This document shows positions 18,352 to 20,405 of a stretch of 20,405 nt of DNA, in pieces. Both the position numbers and the translations under genes were made by a program. The notes beneath the pieces were generated by a model, which saw nothing but the letters and a program-made list of their open reading frames with translations, was not told where the DNA came from and searched no databases. Source of the stretch: Didymodactylos carnosus (lineage: Eukaryota; Rotifera; Eurotatoria; Philodinida; Philodinidae); NCBI GenBank assembly GCA_905250885.1, contig CAJNOQ010002541.1, positions 3,427-23,831 of the forward strand. Direction: 5' to 3'. Within the stretch, counting starts at the first letter, position 1; each line of letters starts with the position of its first letter.

Positions 18352-19860
18352 TTGCATTTAAAAGACGAGCATAATATCTCTGATAGAGCAATTGATGCCA
18401 TAGAAAAGTTTTTTAAGAAACATCAAAAGTTTTTTTCAATACATTATGTACGTAAGAAGAGGAAGGAGGTCAATCTAAAATTACCCATAGTTAGTGTAGT
18501 AGATGGAGCATACGTTCAATTCGAGTATGCACTAAAAACTGCTGTATATATAGCTCAATGCAAAAATCGAAATCTTCATCAGTTACCACAGATAACGTTT
18601 CGACTCAATATGGATGGCACGCTAATCGGTAATAAACATATCGTAGCTATTTCTGTTAATTGTGTTGATGGAGGCCGTGACTGTCAGTCTCCTAAAAATC
18701 TAGTACATGTGGGTCTGTTTGAGTTTCCTAAAGAGTCATATGAATTATATAGAAAAATTCTTCCTAAACCTTTTCTTGATAGTATCAGTAATGTCAAGTT
18801 TGTCCGTTTAAATAAGAAAGATATTCCAGTTAAAATAAAACTGGGAGGAGATTTTATGAATGCCGTTTATGTATTCGGTTTAGCGGGAGTTCAGTCAAAT
18901 TTTCCGTGTGTATTCTGCACTCAGCATAAAAATAGTTTGGAGCAGCCTGATACAACGTCTTATTTCGACATTGAAAAACAAGCGCGAACCTTAGAAGAAC
19001 AAAAACTATGCTTAAAAGAAAAGGGAGCAACGAATATGAAAGGATACAAATGTGAACCGTTATTTGGAGAATTATTTCAGTTTAGTGACTATATAATAGA
19101 CACGTTACATATGAAATTAAGAGTATATGACATTTTCATGACGGATATATTGCACTATGCCTCCAAACGCGAAAAGTACGGAAAAGAGCATGACCTTGAG
19201 ATGGAAAGAAAAGTTGAGATCTTAAATGACCATTCAACTAAACTAATAGGTAAAAGAGTGTTTTTTACCTATGACACTAAAGAGCAGCTAATAAAACTTC
19301 ACGGAAGATTCTCCGGCCACTTACAGGACATATTTTTTCAAAACTTCCCTTATGAAAAGCTTTTAGACGGAAATGCCGTCACTGATGCGAAGAAGTTAGT
19401 AGATTCTTTTCGCGAAATACTTGAACTGCTCAAAATTGATCCATTAAAACGACAAAAGCATTTGAAAACCGCTTGTGTCGAATTTCTTCAAACATTTAAT
19501 AGCGCTTGCTTACGTAATAATGCAACTCCTTATCTTCATATAGCTGGCAATCATCTGTTTGAATTTGATGAAAGAGAGGATTTAGCAGCCTTCAATATGC
19601 AAGGAGTAAAGAAAGGGAATGATCTCTTGTCTAGGTTATATTTTTCTTCGCCAAATGCTGCAAAAAAACCTTTATACTGTATGATGCAAAAGTTATACCG
19701 GATGCTTGAGATGACATTAACCGCAGAGAAGCGCAAAGAAATGTTTCAGTTTATTAACACGCAAGTGTACGATATAGAAGATGACGATTTTGTTTTAGTA
19801 CCAGATGCAAATGTACATACTAACAATAATTGTCTACCGCTTGAGATTACGATGTTATAA
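18352..19860 (+). CDS. Transposase-like protein core (RNase H-type), copy 2
   Basis: 502 codons from a TTG at 18352 to TAA 19858-19860; the true N-terminus lies further upstream in the same or preceding frame. Motifs in order: NMDGT (D88), LGGDFMN (D167), FPCVFC (C186/C189), EPLF, then DTLHMKLRVYD (D250, H253), and ATPYLHIAGNHLFEFDE (H396, H401, E404) followed by FNMQGVKKGND. From memory, the same succession (DG, LGGD, CxxC, EPL, D-x-LH-x-x-LR, TPYxH..NH..EF, QG-x-x-K-x-ND) marks a large uncharacterised family in cnidarians, sponges, rotifers and fungi. Two aspartates around a zinc-binding CxxC recall the RNase H core of RAG1/Transib transposases. I infer a DNA transposase; the catalytic acidic triad is not proven. 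The C-terminus probably continues in another frame (19845-20021). Confidence 0.7.
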   Translation: MHLKDEHNISDRAIDAIEKFFKKHQKFFSIHYVRKKRKEVNLKLPIVSVVDGAYVQFEYALKTAVYIAQCKNRNLHQLPQITFRLNMDGTLIGNKHIVAISVNCVDGGRDCQSPKNLVHVGLFEFPKESYELYRKILPKPFLDSISNVKFVRLNKKDIPVKIKLGGDFMNAVYVFGLAGVQSNFPCVFCTQHKNSLEQPDTTSYFDIEKQARTLEEQKLCLKEKGATNMKGYKCEPLFGELFQFSDYIIDTLHMKLRVYDIFMTDILHYASKREKYGKEHDLEMERKVEILNDHSTKLIGKRVFFTYDTKEQLIKLHGRFSGHLQDIFFQNFPYEKLLDGNAVTDAKKLVDSFREILELLKIDPLKRQKHLKTACVEFLQTFNSACLRNNATPYLHIAGNHLFEFDEREDLAAFNMQGVKKGNDLLSRLYFSSPNAAKKPLYCMMQKLYRMLEMTLTAEKRKEMFQFINTQVYDIEDDDFVLVPDANVHTNNNCLPLEITML

Positions 19861-20021
19861 CTTCTGGAAGTAATGATTCAAGTACGGATGGTGAACATGA
19901 AGAGGATTATCAAAGTGATGATAATGATAGTTCCGCATGGTTCAATTTGAGCAATAGAAAAATCTTGAGTGCAAATCGTTTCGCGTCGTTTAAGAAAAAG
20001 AAGCTGTCTTCTGCAGAATAG
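19845..20021 (+). other. Probable C-terminal tail in the -1 frame
   Basis: The -1 frame relative to the core is open from 19845 to TAG 20019-20021. It encodes a serine/aspartate-rich stretch (TSGSNDSSTDGEHEEDYQSD) followed by a basic end (ANRFASFKKKKLSSAE), a typical acidic-then-basic tail. The frames overlap only at 19845-19860, so a one-base indel there, or a -1 frameshift, would append it. No good intron with matching phase was found. Confidence 0.45.
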
Positions 20022-20195
20022 GTTTTCTAGAACAGATAAGTCTTCGTTATATTGAGTACATCAACTTATCAGCGACTTGGAGATGGATCCGCCCTTATGG
20101 TCGATGTTTACTGCAACCTAACGTAGCTTCTTTGCTTCTGGCGGAGATACAATTATGTTTCTTTCTACTATCTAACTGTTATTTATAATCTTTTT
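20022..20195. other. Short spacer after the transposase-like gene
   Basis: No AATAAA signal, clear terminal inverted repeat or target-site duplication is visible, so the right end of the transposase-like element cannot be placed. Confidence 0.3.
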
Positions 20196-20237
20196 GTAAG
20201 TATTTTCTCTAAGATACTACTTTTTTCTTGTTTTTAG
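20196..20237 (+). other. Short intron (42 nt) before the last ORF
   Basis: GTAAGTATTTTC opens and CTTGTTTTTAG closes a 42-nt segment, with a CTAAG branch-like site. It ends 5 nt before the ATG at 20243, so it is a 5'-UTR intron or, for its acceptor alone, a possible trans-splice site. Confidence 0.5.
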
Positions 20238-20242
20238 TGATT

Positions 20243-20405
20243 ATGCAGCTACGACGTCATCAACATAATCCTGGCTTTCATGAAGAAAATCGAAAGTATT
20301 TGCACCTGAAGTTTTTGAGCTATGAGTTGGGTTTTCAAAGATCTCATCGAAAACCTACTTTAAAAAAGTATTTTGAATTAACATCTATTATAAAATATGT
20401 CTCAA
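20243..20405 (+). CDS. Start of an unidentified ORF (runs off window)
   Basis: The ATG at 20243 opens a frame that stays open to the window end (54 codons). It begins MQLRRHQHNPGFHEENRKYL, basic and histidine-rich, and reaches RKPTLKKYFELTS. KPTLKKYF (20351-20374) matches a PIP-box except for K in place of Q, in the same sort of basic context as QKNLTLYF of the duplicated genes. It may be the N-terminus of another related element. The product is unknown. Confidence 0.5.
   Translation, partial: MQLRRHQHNPGFHEENRKYLHLKFLSYELGFQRSHRKPTLKKYFELTSIIKYVS

Larger units (their letters stand above)
16902..19269 (+). repeat. Tandem duplication, copy 2 (2368 bp)
   Basis: Direct copy of 14534-16901 with no visible difference. 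Beyond 19269 the sequence runs on into the unduplicated 3' part of the transposase-like gene, so copy 2 is the one with the complete 3' end. Confidence 0.9.

Overview
The window looks like nuclear DNA of a small-genome invertebrate, most likely a bdelloid rotifer. This is an inference. It rests on AT-rich intergenic DNA, short introns of about 42-160 nt with GTAAG-like donors and TTTTAG/TTTCAG acceptors, splice acceptors sitting just before start codons (compatible with spliced-leader trans-splicing), and a high load of transposon fragments. Nothing prokaryotic was seen: no operons, no CRISPR array, and no tRNA or rRNA gene.

Layout. Positions 1-939 (minus) hold the 5' part of a gene with a unique N-terminal region of about 117 residues followed by at least fourteen 14-residue acidic repeats; the 42-bp DNA units form a 210-bp higher-order repeat. 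Positions 1687-1981 (plus) hold a TATA box and a short helix-turn-helix, transposase-like remnant. Positions 2032-3624 are a 1593-bp element with 66-bp terminal inverted repeats (one mismatch) and only short, broken coding traces. Positions 3625-5280 are gene-poor with degenerate tandem repeats, followed by a possible small minus-strand gene start at 5400.

Positions 5697-11409 (minus) hold the one convincing host gene. I reconstructed 12 exons whose phases all agree, giving about 752 residues: an N-terminal coiled-coil part, a basic NLS-like cluster and a long low-complexity tail. Its fifth intron carries a 1.2-kb foldback (inverted-repeat) element at 8255-9452. Positions 11410-14530 are gene-poor, with a second large inverted repeat (13045-13635) and a perfect 21+1+21 palindrome (14023-14065).

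Positions 14534-19269 are a tandem duplication of a 2368-bp unit with no difference that I could see. Each unit holds a transposase-like gene split over three reading frames. Copy 2 continues past the duplication and keeps the C-terminal half; copy 1 is cut off at the junction. The core protein has motifs of a widespread, poorly characterised animal/fungal transposase-like family (DG, LGGD, CxxC, DxLH..LR, TPYxH..NH..EF). The N-terminal frame carries a PCNA-binding (PIP-box) consensus. The window ends in the start of another ORF at 20243, with a 42-nt intron before it and a PIP-like motif of its own.

The genes do not form a pathway. The host gene is embedded in mobile-element debris, and the 14.5-20 kb region is a locally duplicated transposase-like locus.
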